Assembly: GCF_030269765.1 (NCBI RefSeq)
Contig: NZ_BSTX01000005.1
Coordinates: 62,001 to 126,000, forward strand
DNA length: 64,000 bases
Direction: 5' to 3'
Origin: Actinorhabdospora filicis
Lineage (GTDB): Bacteria; Actinomycetota; Actinomycetes; Mycobacteriales; Micromonosporaceae
The translations under genes were made by a program, and so were the position numbers. Positions 1-7,857 of the stretch are shown here, one piece after another. The stretch's first letter is position 1; the number at the start of each line of letters is the position of its first letter. Under the pieces are notes generated by a model that was not told where the DNA came from, did not search any database, and was given only the letters and a program-made list of their open reading frames with translations.

Positions 1-1430
1 GGCTCTTCGAGGACACCGTCATCATCGCCGCGCCGAACCAGTTCGCGCGCGAGGCCTTCGAGTCCCGGCTGCGGACCACGCTCACCGAGGCGCTCGGGCA
101 CCACCTGGCCCGCCCGGTGCAGATCGCGGTGACCGTGCGTCCCCCCGCGCCCGACGAGCAGCCCGCGCCCCAGCAGGCGCCGCTGCCGCTGCCTCCCCAG
201 CCGCACCCGCAGGCGCCCGTGCACAACCTGGCCCCGATCGAGCCGGCCCCGCCGGTCGTCCCGCGCCAGCCCGAGCCCCCGGTCTACGTCCCGCCGGTGG
301 CGCCCCCGTCGCCGATCGACGACACCTCGCCGGCCGACCGCTCGCCGATGCCGCAGCGCCCGGTGGGGGCGCAGAACACGTCCTCGGTACCGGCCAACGC
401 CTCGCGGCTGAACGCCAAGTACAACTTCGACACCTTCGTCATCGGCTCCTCCAACCGCTTCGCGCACGCCGCCGCGGTCGCCGTCGCCGAATCGCCCGCC
501 AAGGCCTACAACCCGCTCTTCATCTACGGGGACTCCGGGCTGGGCAAGACGCACCTCGTGCACGCCATCGGCCACTACGCCACCGGGCTGGGCAACGCCC
601 GCAGCGTCCGGTACGTGTCGACCGAGGAGTTCACCAACGACTTCATCAACTCCCTGCGCGACGACAAGCGGCAGGCCTTCCAGCGCCGCTACCGCGACGT
701 CGACATCCTCCTCATCGACGACATCCAGTTCCTGGAGCGCGCCGAGCGGACGCAGGAGGAGTTCTTCCACACCTTCAACACCCTCCACAACGCCAACAAG
801 CAGATCGTCATCACCTCCGACCGCTCGCCCAAGCAGCTGTCGACCCTCGAAGACCGTCTGCGCACCCGCTTCGAGTGGGGCCTGCTGGCCGACATCCAGC
901 CGCCGGACCTGGAGACGCGCATCGCGATCCTCCAGAAGAAGGCCGCCCAGGAGCGCCTGGACGCCCCGCCGGACGCCCTAGAGTACATCGCCAGCCGCAT
1001 CCAGCACTCCATCCGCGAGCTGGAGGGCGCCCTCATCCGGGTGACCGCCTTCGCCAGCCTCAACCGGGCCCCGATCGACCGGAGCCTGGCCGAGCAGGTC
1101 CTGTCCGACTACATCCCGGACAACGACGGCCCGCCGGACGTGTCGGCCGAGGACATCATGAAGGCCACCGCGGTTTACTTCTCGGTCAGCAACGAGGACC
1201 TGTGCGGGCACTCGCGCTCGCGCGTCCTGGTCAACGCGCGCCAGGTCGCCATGTACCTGTGCCGTGAGCTGACCGACCTCTCGCTGCCGCGCATCGGGCA
1301 GGCCTTCGGTGGCCGTGACCACACCACGGTCATGCACGCCGACCGCAAGATCCGCAAGCAGATGGCCGAACGGCGGACCCTGTACAACCAGATCGCCGAG
1401 CTGACCAACCGGATCAAGCAGCAGAACTGA
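1..1430 (+). CDS. dnaA: Chromosomal replication initiator DnaA (5' end missing)
   Basis: The reading frame is open from base 3 at the window edge, so the start codon and most of domain I lie upstream; the visible beginning (LFEDTVIIAAPNQFAREAFE) is the end of domain I. A long Pro-rich linker (domain II, about bases 140-400) follows. The AAA+ domain has Walker A GDSGLGKTH and Walker B ILLIDDIQFL. Domain IV carries the DnaA signature region with RIGQAFGGRDHTTVMHA, which binds DnaA boxes. The protein binds TTGTCCACA-type boxes and opens the origin, and many such boxes lie just downstream. The long acidic/proline-rich domain II is normal for actinomycetes. Confidence 0.98.
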   Translation, partial: LFEDTVIIAAPNQFAREAFESRLRTTLTEALGHHLARPVQIAVTVRPPAPDEQPAPQQAPLPLPPQPHPQAPVHNLAPIEPAPPVVPRQPEPPVYVPPVAPPSPIDDTSPADRSPMPQRPVGAQNTSSVPANASRLNAKYNFDTFVIGSSNRFAHAAAVAVAESPAKAYNPLFIYGDSGLGKTHLVHAIGHYATGLGNARSVRYVSTEEFTNDFINSLRDDKRQAFQRRYRDVDILLIDDIQFLERAERTQEEFFHTFNTLHNANKQIVITSDRSPKQLSTLEDRLRTRFEWGLLADIQPPDLETRIAILQKKAAQERLDAPPDALEYIASRIQHSIRELEGALIRVTAFASLNRAPIDRSLAEQVLSDYIPDNDGPPDVSAEDIMKATAVYFSVSNEDLCGHSRSRVLVNARQVAMYLCRELTDLSLPRIGQAFGGRDHTTVMHADRKIRKQMAERRTLYNQIAELTNRIKQQN

Positions 1431-1934
1431 CCCCGCGGGCCCCGACGTGTCAGACCCCTTCGCCACTCTGTTGTCCACACCTCGTCCACAGGATGTGAAC
1501 AACTCTCGGATAGTTGTCCACAGACGTTTTCGCAGCTCAGCGAGTTCGTCCACAGCGCCCTCCACAGGAGACACGCCTGTGTCCACAGCCTGTGCACGAG
1601 GTGTGGACAACTCTGTGGAAAAGTCCGTTTCCACGTGTGCACAACCTGGGGAAAACCTGTGTGCAACCCTGTGGACGGGGCTGTGGACGAATGTGGACAA
1701 CTCTGTGGAGAGCCGAACCTGTGGATGAACGGGGTGGTTTTCCCCAGGTGCCTCCACAGGACGTCCACAGGCCGTCAGCCGGGGTGAGCTGGGAAAACGA
1801 GGGTTTTCCACAGTATCCACAGCACCGAACACGACGACGGTATCTACCTATAGAGGAATCCATACAACAGTCGCTGTGTGGAAAACTCGCTTGGCCGGGC
1901 CTGACAGCCCCGGCACCACTCGCAAGGAGAGAGC
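1431..1934. other. oriC: Chromosomal replication origin oriC (dnaA-dnaN intergenic region)
   Basis: About 500 bases without a credible gene, packed with DnaA boxes on both strands. Exact TTGTCCACA occurs at 1471-1479 and 1514-1522, and its reverse complement TGTGGACAA at 1602-1610 and 1692-1700. Single-mismatch versions include TCGTCCACA (1482-1490, 1546-1554), TGTGGACGA (1682-1690), TTTTCCACA (1804-1812) and GTATCCACA (1813-1821). A relatively AT-rich piece near 1840-1870 could be the unwinding element and/or dnaN promoter region, but that is inference. Position between dnaA and dnaN is the standard actinobacterial oriC position. Confidence 0.95.
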
Positions 1935-3077
1935 ATGAAATTTCGAGTCGAACGCGACGCGCTGACGACCGCGGTCACCTGGACCGCCAAGAGCCTGCCC
2001 ACCCGCCCCTCGGTGCCGGTACTGGCCGGTGCGCTGCTGAAGGTCGAGGACGGGGCCCTGACCATCTCCGGGTTCGACTACGAGATCTCCAGCCAGGTCA
2101 CCGTCGGCGTTGAGGCCGACGCCCCGGGCACCGCGCTGGTCTCCGGCCGACTGCTGGCCGAGATCGTCAAGGCGCTGCCGGCCAAGCCGGTGGAGTTCGC
2201 CGCCGTCGACGGCCACGCCGAGATCACCTGCGGCAGCGCGCGCTTCACCCTGCCGACCATGCCGGTCGAGGACTACCCGGCGCTCCCGGCGATGCCCGGC
2301 GTCGTGGGCACGATCCCCGCCGACGTGTTCGCCACCGCCGTGAGCCAGGTCGCCGTGGCCGCCGGTCGCGACGACACCCTGCCGACCATGACCGGCGTCC
2401 AGGTCGAGATGACCGGCACCAGCTTCGCGCTGCTGGCCACCGACCGCTACCGCATGGCCGTCCGCGAGCTGGACTGGTCCCCGGTCGACGACGACGTGAA
2501 CCTGACCGTGCTGATCCCGGCCAAGGCGCTCTCGGACACCGCCAAGAGCTTCGGCGCCGGTGGCGGCGACGTGACCATCGCCATGCCCACCGAGGGCGGC
2601 GGCACGGGCCTGGTGGGCTTCTCGGTGCAGAACCGGCACACCACCAGCCGCGTTCTGGACGGCCAGCTGCCTAAGCTACGGTCGTTGCTGCCGACCGCCT
2701 ACAACGCCAAGCTGCGCGTGACGGCCGCCGAGCTGGTGGAGGTGTCCCGCCGTGTGGCCCTGGTCGCCGAGCGCGACACCCGCATCCAGCTCCGGATCGA
2801 CGCCGACGGTCTCGTCGTCGAGGCGGGCGGCACCGAGGACGCCAAGGCGAGCGAGGCGATGGACTGCGTGTACGACGGTGAGCCGATGACGGTGGCCTTC
2901 AACTCGCAGTACCTGCTGGACGGTCTGTCCGCCATCAACGCGCAGACGGCCGTACTCTCGTTCACAGACCCGATGAAGCCGGTCGTGCTGACCGGCGCGG
3001 CCCCCGGCGACGACGATGAGGTCATCGAGATCGAGGGCTACAAGTACCTGCTCCAGCCCTTGCGGTTCGATAACTAA
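1935..3077 (+). CDS. dnaN: DNA polymerase III beta subunit (sliding clamp)
   Basis: A 380-residue protein of normal length for the bacterial ring clamp, which tethers DNA polymerase to DNA as a dimer. It starts MKFRVERDALTTAVTW, contains the typical central segments (TLPTMTGVQVE, LLATDRYRMAVRELDW) and ends with a hydrophobic YLLQPLR-type tail next to the partner-binding pocket. The ATG is preceded by AAGGAGAGA at 1924-1932. It is first in a same-strand series with gnd, recF and dciA. Confidence 0.98.
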   Translation: MKFRVERDALTTAVTWTAKSLPTRPSVPVLAGALLKVEDGALTISGFDYEISSQVTVGVEADAPGTALVSGRLLAEIVKALPAKPVEFAAVDGHAEITCGSARFTLPTMPVEDYPALPAMPGVVGTIPADVFATAVSQVAVAAGRDDTLPTMTGVQVEMTGTSFALLATDRYRMAVRELDWSPVDDDVNLTVLIPAKALSDTAKSFGAGGGDVTIAMPTEGGGTGLVGFSVQNRHTTSRVLDGQLPKLRSLLPTAYNAKLRVTAAELVEVSRRVALVAERDTRIQLRIDADGLVVEAGGTEDAKASEAMDCVYDGEPMTVAFNSQYLLDGLSAINAQTAVLSFTDPMKPVVLTGAAPGDDDEVIEIEGYKYLLQPLRFDN

Positions 3078-3094
3078 GCGAAAGTAGGACCACC

Positions 3095-3973
3095 ATGCAG
3101 CTCGGCATCGTCGGCCTCGGGAAGATGGGCGGGAACATGCGCACCCGCCTGCGCAACGCCGGTCACGACGTCGTCGGTTACGACCGCGACGCCTCGATCT
3201 CCGATGTGGACTCCCTGGAGAGCCTGGTGAAGGCCCTGGAGGGCCCCCGTGCGGTATGGATCATGGTCCCCTCCGGTGACCCGACCCGCGACACCGTCAA
3301 GGCCCTCGGAGAGCTGCTCTCCGAGGGCGACATCGTCATCGACGGCGGCAACTCCCGCTTCACCGACGACAAGGTGAACGCCGAGCTCCTGGCCACCAAG
3401 GGCGTCGGCTACGTCGACGCCGGCGTCTCCGGCGGCGTGTGGGGCCTGAAGAACGGCTACGCGCTGATGGTCGGCGGGTCCGACGAGAACATCGCCCGGC
3501 TCATGCCGATCTTCGAGGCCCTCAAGCCCGAGGGCGAGTTCGGCTTCGTGCACGCGGGCGGCGTCGGCGCCGGGCACTACGCGAAGATGGTTCACAACGG
3601 CATCGAGTACGGCCTGATGCACGCCTACGCCGAGGGCTACGAGCTGCTGGAGGCCTCCGAGGTCGTCACCGACGTCCCGGCCGTGGTCAAGTCCTGGCGC
3701 GAGGGCACCGTCATCCGCTCCTGGCTGCTGGACCTGCTGGACCGCGCGCTGGAGGAGGACCCGGGCCTGGCCGACATCTCCGGCTACTCCTCGGACTCCG
3801 GCGAGGGCCGCTGGACCGTCGAGGAGGCCATCCGCCTGGCCGTCCCGCTGCACGTGATCTCGGCCTCGCTGTTCGCGCGCTTCGAGTCCCGGCAGGACGA
3901 CTCCCCGGCGATGAAGGCCGTCTCGGCCCTGCGCAACCAGTTCGGCGGGCACGCCGTCAAGAAGGCCGAGTAA
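3095..3973 (+). CDS. gnd: 6-phosphogluconate dehydrogenase, decarboxylating, short (NAD-type) form
   Basis: A 292-residue member of the short 6PGDH class; the common long form is about 470 residues. It oxidises and decarboxylates 6-phosphogluconate to ribulose 5-phosphate. The N-terminal Rossmann motif is GIVGLGKMGGNM and the second strand ends in GYDRD, whose acidic residue favours NAD over NADP (inference). Substrate-binding DAGVSGGVWGLKNGY and catalytic-Lys motif YAKMVHNGIEYGLM are intact. It lies 17 bases after dnaN. Insertion of gnd between dnaN and recF is a known arrangement in several actinomycetes. Confidence 0.95.
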   Translation: MQLGIVGLGKMGGNMRTRLRNAGHDVVGYDRDASISDVDSLESLVKALEGPRAVWIMVPSGDPTRDTVKALGELLSEGDIVIDGGNSRFTDDKVNAELLATKGVGYVDAGVSGGVWGLKNGYALMVGGSDENIARLMPIFEALKPEGEFGFVHAGGVGAGHYAKMVHNGIEYGLMHAYAEGYELLEASEVVTDVPAVVKSWREGTVIRSWLLDLLDRALEEDPGLADISGYSSDSGEGRWTVEEAIRLAVPLHVISASLFARFESRQDDSPAMKAVSALRNQFGGHAVKKAE

Positions 3974-4028
3974 AGACCTCTCCGCGAAGGCCGGCGAGGA
4001 CGCGATAGGCACAGAACAGTGGAGCACG

Positions 4029-5180
4029 GTGCACGTTCGTCGCTTTGAGCTCATCGACTTCAGGTCGTACCCGCACGTCGTGGTCGACCTGGAGCCGGGA
4101 CCGAGCGTCCTCGTCGGTCCCAACGGGGCCGGCAAGACCAACCTCGTGGAGGCCCTGGGGTACCTGGCGACCCTGGGCAGCCACCGGGTGTCCGCCGACG
4201 CGCCGCTGGTGCGGGCGGGCGCCGAGAAGGCGATCCTGCGGGCGCTCATCGCCCACGAGGGCCGCGAGCTGATCGCCGAGCTGGAGCTGGTCCCCGGCAA
4301 GGCCAACCGCGCCCGGCTGGGCCGCCAGCCGCTGCCCCGGGCCCGCGACATCCTGGGCGCGCTGCGGGTGATCCTGTTCGCGCCGGAGGACCTCGCGCTG
4401 ATCCGCGGCGAGCCCGCCGAGCGCCGCCGCTTCCTGGACGACCTGCTGGTCGCGCGTCATCCGCGCTACGCGGGCGTCCGCGCCGACTACGACCGGGTCC
4501 TCAAGCAGCGGAACACGCTGCTGCGCACCGCCTACCTGGCGCGCAAGGTCACCGGCCGCCGCCAGGCCTCCGACTCCGGGGACCTGCGGACCCTGGAGGC
4601 CTGGGACAAGCAGCTCGCCGAGTACGGCTCGGAGCTGCTGGCCGGGCGCCTGTCGCTGGTGGAGGCCCTGGCGCCCTACGTCACGAAGGCCTACGACGCG
4701 GTCAGCCAGGGCAAGGGCCGCGCGGCCGTCGCCTACAAGTCGTCGCTGGACGACGAGCGCGGCACGCTCACCGCCGACCGCGAGCTGATCACCGCCAAGA
4801 TGCTCAATGCCCTCGCCGCCGCCCGCGACGCCGAGATCGACCGCGGCTCGACCCTCGTCGGCCCCCAGCGCGATGACATCGCCCTCCAGCTGGGCGACCT
4901 GCCCGCCAAGGGCTACGCCAGCCACGGTGAGTCCTGGTCCTACGCCCTGGCGCTGCGGCTGGCGTCCTACGACCTGCTGCGCGCCGAGGGCATCGAGCCG
5001 GTGCTGATCCTCGACGACGTGTTCGCCGAGCTCGACGCCACCCGCCGCGACCGGCTCGCCGAGCTGCTGGACGGCGCCGCGCAGGTCCTGGTCACCTGCG
5101 CGGTGGCCGGGGACGTCCCGGCCGCGCTCACCGGTGCCCGCTACGACGTCGCCGAGGGCGAGGTCCGCCGTGTCGTATGA
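4029..5180 (+). CDS. recF: DNA replication/repair protein RecF
   Basis: A 383-residue SMC-like ABC ATPase that helps load RecA at gaps and stalled forks. It starts with GTG at 4029. Walker A is GPNGAGKTNLVEAL (around residues 30-43), the ABC signature region is around YASHGESWSYALALRLAS, and Walker B is VLILDDVFAELD near the C-terminus. Length and motif order are normal. Its 3' end overlaps the dciA start. Confidence 0.97.
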   Translation: MHVRRFELIDFRSYPHVVVDLEPGPSVLVGPNGAGKTNLVEALGYLATLGSHRVSADAPLVRAGAEKAILRALIAHEGRELIAELELVPGKANRARLGRQPLPRARDILGALRVILFAPEDLALIRGEPAERRRFLDDLLVARHPRYAGVRADYDRVLKQRNTLLRTAYLARKVTGRRQASDSGDLRTLEAWDKQLAEYGSELLAGRLSLVEALAPYVTKAYDAVSQGKGRAAVAYKSSLDDERGTLTADRELITAKMLNALAAARDAEIDRGSTLVGPQRDDIALQLGDLPAKGYASHGESWSYALALRLASYDLLRAEGIEPVLILDDVFAELDATRRDRLAELLDGAAQVLVTCAVAGDVPAALTGARYDVAEGEVRRVV

Positions 5181-5598
5181 GGATGGGCTGCCCTACCGCC
5201 CCCGCCGCAAGTCCGCCGGTTACACCGGCCCGGGACCCGACAAGCGCGACCCGCAGCCCCTGGCGGCGCTGCTGGCGAAGCTGCTGAAGGACCGCGGCTG
5301 GCAGCAGCCGGCCGCCCATCACGGCGTGTTCGGGCGCTGGGAGGCCATCGTCGGCGCCGAGATCGCCGCGCACTGCCACCCGGTGAGCCTGGCCGAGAAG
5401 GAGCTGGTGGTCGAGGCGGAGTCGGCGGCCTGGGCGACGCAGCTGCGGCTGTTCCAGGGCCAGATATTGAAGAAGATCGCCGAGGACCTGGGCCACGGCC
5501 TGGTCACCCGGGTGCGGGTGCACGGGCCGACGCAGACGCGCCGCAATTTCGGGCCGCGCCGCGTACGATTTCCAGGGTCGCGCGACACGTCCGGGTAA
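5170..5598 (+). CDS. dciA: DciA-type replicative helicase loader/regulator (DUF721)
   Basis: DUF721/DciA proteins interact with the replicative helicase and often sit between recF and gyrB in actinobacteria. I chose the GTG at 5170, giving 142 residues and an 11-base overlap with recF. The ATG at 5134 is in frame but would give a 47-base overlap and a non-conserved extension. Core features are a helical segment FGRWEAIVGAEIAAHCHPVS and VVEAESAAWATQLRLFQGQ. The basic N-terminus (YRPRRKSAG) is typical of the actinobacterial form. Confidence 0.9.
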   Translation: MSYEDGLPYRPRRKSAGYTGPGPDKRDPQPLAALLAKLLKDRGWQQPAAHHGVFGRWEAIVGAEIAAHCHPVSLAEKELVVEAESAAWATQLRLFQGQILKKIAEDLGHGLVTRVRVHGPTQTRRNFGPRRVRFPGSRDTSG

Positions 5599-5826
5599 CC
5601 TTGGGGTGAGTGGGGGACTACGGCGACGGGGGTTTTCGGCGCCACACGGCCCTATGAGAGGGCGTGCGGTGCCATTCCTGTCGCAGGGGGCAAGTAGGAT
5701 CGAGACGGGCTGGCGGGTTCGGGTAACACTCCATCGAGTGCCGGGGCGAGTCGGCCCGTGGCGGTCGGTGCGTTCCCTTGAAGTCACCGACCGTTACTGA
5801 CGACTCGTGAAGAAAGTGGGTTCTCG

Positions 5827-7791
5827 GTGAGCGCTGCCGCGAAAAAGGACGAATACGGCGCAGGTTCCATCCAGGTCCTGGAGGGGCTTGAGGCCGTCCG
5901 CAAGCGGCCCGGTATGTACATCGGCTCCACCGGTGAACGCGGTCTGCACCACCTCGTGCAGGAGATCGTGGACAACGCCGTCGATGAGGCGATGGCGGGA
6001 TTCTGCGACACGATCAACGTCACCATCCTCGAAGACGGCGGCGTGCGCGTCATCGACAACGGCCGTGGTTTCCCGGTCGACCCGCACCCCACCCTGGGCA
6101 TCCCGGGTGTCGAGGTCGCGCTGACGATCCTGCACGCCGGCGGCAAGTTCGACAGCAAGACCTACGCCGTCTCCGGTGGTCTGCACGGCGTGGGCGTGTC
6201 GGTGGTGAACGCGCTGTCGACGCGCATGGCGCTGGAGATCCACAAGAACGGCGACGTCTACCGCCAGGACTACACCAACCAGAAGCCCTCGCCGCTGGTC
6301 AAGGGTGAGAAGACCAGCACCTCCGGGTCCTCGGTGGCCTTCTGGCCCGACGCCGAGATCTTCGAGACGATCACGTTCAACTTCGAGACGATCTACCGGC
6401 GCCTCCAGGAGATGGCCTTCCTGACCGGCGGCCTGACGATCATCCTGCGCGACGAGCGTCCGGAGTACTTCGAGGACGACAAGCCGCGCGAGGTCACCTT
6501 CCGCTACGACGAGGGCATCGCCGACTTCGTGCGGCACCTCAACGCGACGAAGAACCCGCTGCACAAGTCCGTGGTCCACTTCGAGACCGAGGACAAGGCG
6601 GCCGGCATGTCCGCCGAGATCGCCCTCCAGTGGAACGAGTCCTACGGCGAGTCGGTGTACACCTTCGCCAACGCCATCAACACCCACGAGGGCGGCACGC
6701 ACGAAGAGGGCTTCCGGGCCGCGCTGACCTCGATCGTCAACAAGTACGGCGTGGAGCGCAAGCTCCTCAAGAGCGAGGCCGACCGGCTGTCCGGTGAGGA
6801 CATCCGCGAGGGCCTGGCCGCGATCGTGTCGGTGAAGCTCGCCGAGCCCCAGTTCGAGGGCCAGACGAAGACCAAGCTCGGCAACACCGAGGTCAAGGGC
6901 TTCGTGCAGAAGGTCGTCAACGAGCGGCTGGCCGACTGGTTCGAGCGCAACCCCGCCGAGGCCAAGACGATCATCACCAAGGCCTCCGCCGCCGCGCAGG
7001 CCCGCAAGGCCGCCGCGCAGGCCCGCAAGCTGGCCCGCCGCAAGAGCCTCCTGGAGACCTCCTCGATGCCGGGCAAGCTGGCCGACTGCCAGTCGACCGA
7101 CCCGCGCGAGTCCGAGGTCTTCATCGTCGAGGGCGACTCCGCCGGCGGCTCGGCCAAGCAGGGCCGCAACCCGCGCACCCAGGCCATCCTGCCCATCCGC
7201 GGCAAGATCCTGAACGTGGAGAAGGCCCGCATCGACAAGGTCCTCAAGAACAACGAGGTCCAGGCCATCATCACCGCGCTGGGCACCGGCATCCACGATG
7301 ACTTCGACATCGAGAAGCTGCGCTACCACAAGGTGATCATGATGTCCGACGCCGACGTCGACGGACAGCACATCAACACGCTGCTGCTCACCCTGCTGTT
7401 CCGCTTCATGCGGCCGCTGGTGGAGATGGGGCACGTGTACATGTCCCAGCCGCCGCTGTACAAGATCAAGTGGAACCGCAAGGGCGACCAGGTCGAGTAC
7501 GCCTACTCCGACAAGGAGCGCGACGGCCTCATCGAGATGGGCATCGCCGCCGGCAAGCCCGACCCGCGCAAGTTCGACGGCATCCAGCGCTACAAGGGTC
7601 TCGGCGAGATGAACTACCACGAGCTGTGGGAGACCACGATGGACCCGGCGACGCGCTCGCTGCTGCGCGTCACCCTCGATGACGCGGCAACCGCCGACGA
7701 GCTCTTCAGCGTCCTGATGGGCGAGGACGTGGAGTCGCGGCGGAACTTCATCCAGCGCAACGCCAAGGACGTGCGCTTCCTGGACATCTAG
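5827..7791 (+). CDS. gyrB: DNA gyrase subunit B
   Basis: A 654-residue ATPase subunit of the enzyme that introduces negative supercoils. It starts with GTG at 5827. The GHKL ATPase motifs are EIVDNAVDEAMAG and SGGLHGVGVSVVNALS, and the TOPRIM metal site contains EVFIVEGDSAGGSAKQGRN and MMSDADVDGQHI. The C-terminus RRNFIQRNAKDVRFLDI is canonical. It follows a 228-base non-coding gap (5599-5826) that presumably holds its promoter; I see no distinct element there. gyrA follows after 66 bases. Confidence 0.98.
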   Translation: MSAAAKKDEYGAGSIQVLEGLEAVRKRPGMYIGSTGERGLHHLVQEIVDNAVDEAMAGFCDTINVTILEDGGVRVIDNGRGFPVDPHPTLGIPGVEVALTILHAGGKFDSKTYAVSGGLHGVGVSVVNALSTRMALEIHKNGDVYRQDYTNQKPSPLVKGEKTSTSGSSVAFWPDAEIFETITFNFETIYRRLQEMAFLTGGLTIILRDERPEYFEDDKPREVTFRYDEGIADFVRHLNATKNPLHKSVVHFETEDKAAGMSAEIALQWNESYGESVYTFANAINTHEGGTHEEGFRAALTSIVNKYGVERKLLKSEADRLSGEDIREGLAAIVSVKLAEPQFEGQTKTKLGNTEVKGFVQKVVNERLADWFERNPAEAKTIITKASAAAQARKAAAQARKLARRKSLLETSSMPGKLADCQSTDPRESEVFIVEGDSAGGSAKQGRNPRTQAILPIRGKILNVEKARIDKVLKNNEVQAIITALGTGIHDDFDIEKLRYHKVIMMSDADVDGQHINTLLLTLLFRFMRPLVEMGHVYMSQPPLYKIKWNRKGDQVEYAYSDKERDGLIEMGIAAGKPDPRKFDGIQRYKGLGEMNYHELWETTMDPATRSLLRVTLDDAATADELFSVLMGEDVESRRNFIQRNAKDVRFLDI

Positions 7792-7795
7792 CGGG

Positions 7796-7825
7796 TTGTC
7801 CACAGTATCCACAGACTTATCCACA
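7796..7825 (+). promoter_or_regulatory. Cluster of three DnaA boxes between gyrB and gyrA
   Basis: Three boxes in the same orientation lie in 30 bases: TTGTCCACA (7796-7804), GTATCCACA (7805-7813) and TTATCCACA (7817-7825). The first matches the perfect actinobacterial box used in oriC and the third the classical consensus. They fill most of the 66-base gyrB-gyrA gap and end 32 bases before the gyrA start, so DnaA could bind the gyrA leader. Function is inferred. Confidence 0.75.
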
Positions 7826-7857
7826 GTTTCTCGCAAGTGCTCTCGGAGAGGTAAACC

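Noticed and set aside
1447..1863. Several open frames in the origin
   Set aside because: The region is a dense DnaA-box array; frames on both strands are incidental.
5606..5800. 64-residue frame between dciA and gyrB
   Set aside because: No ribosome site and no coding-like composition; more likely gyrB promoter/leader.
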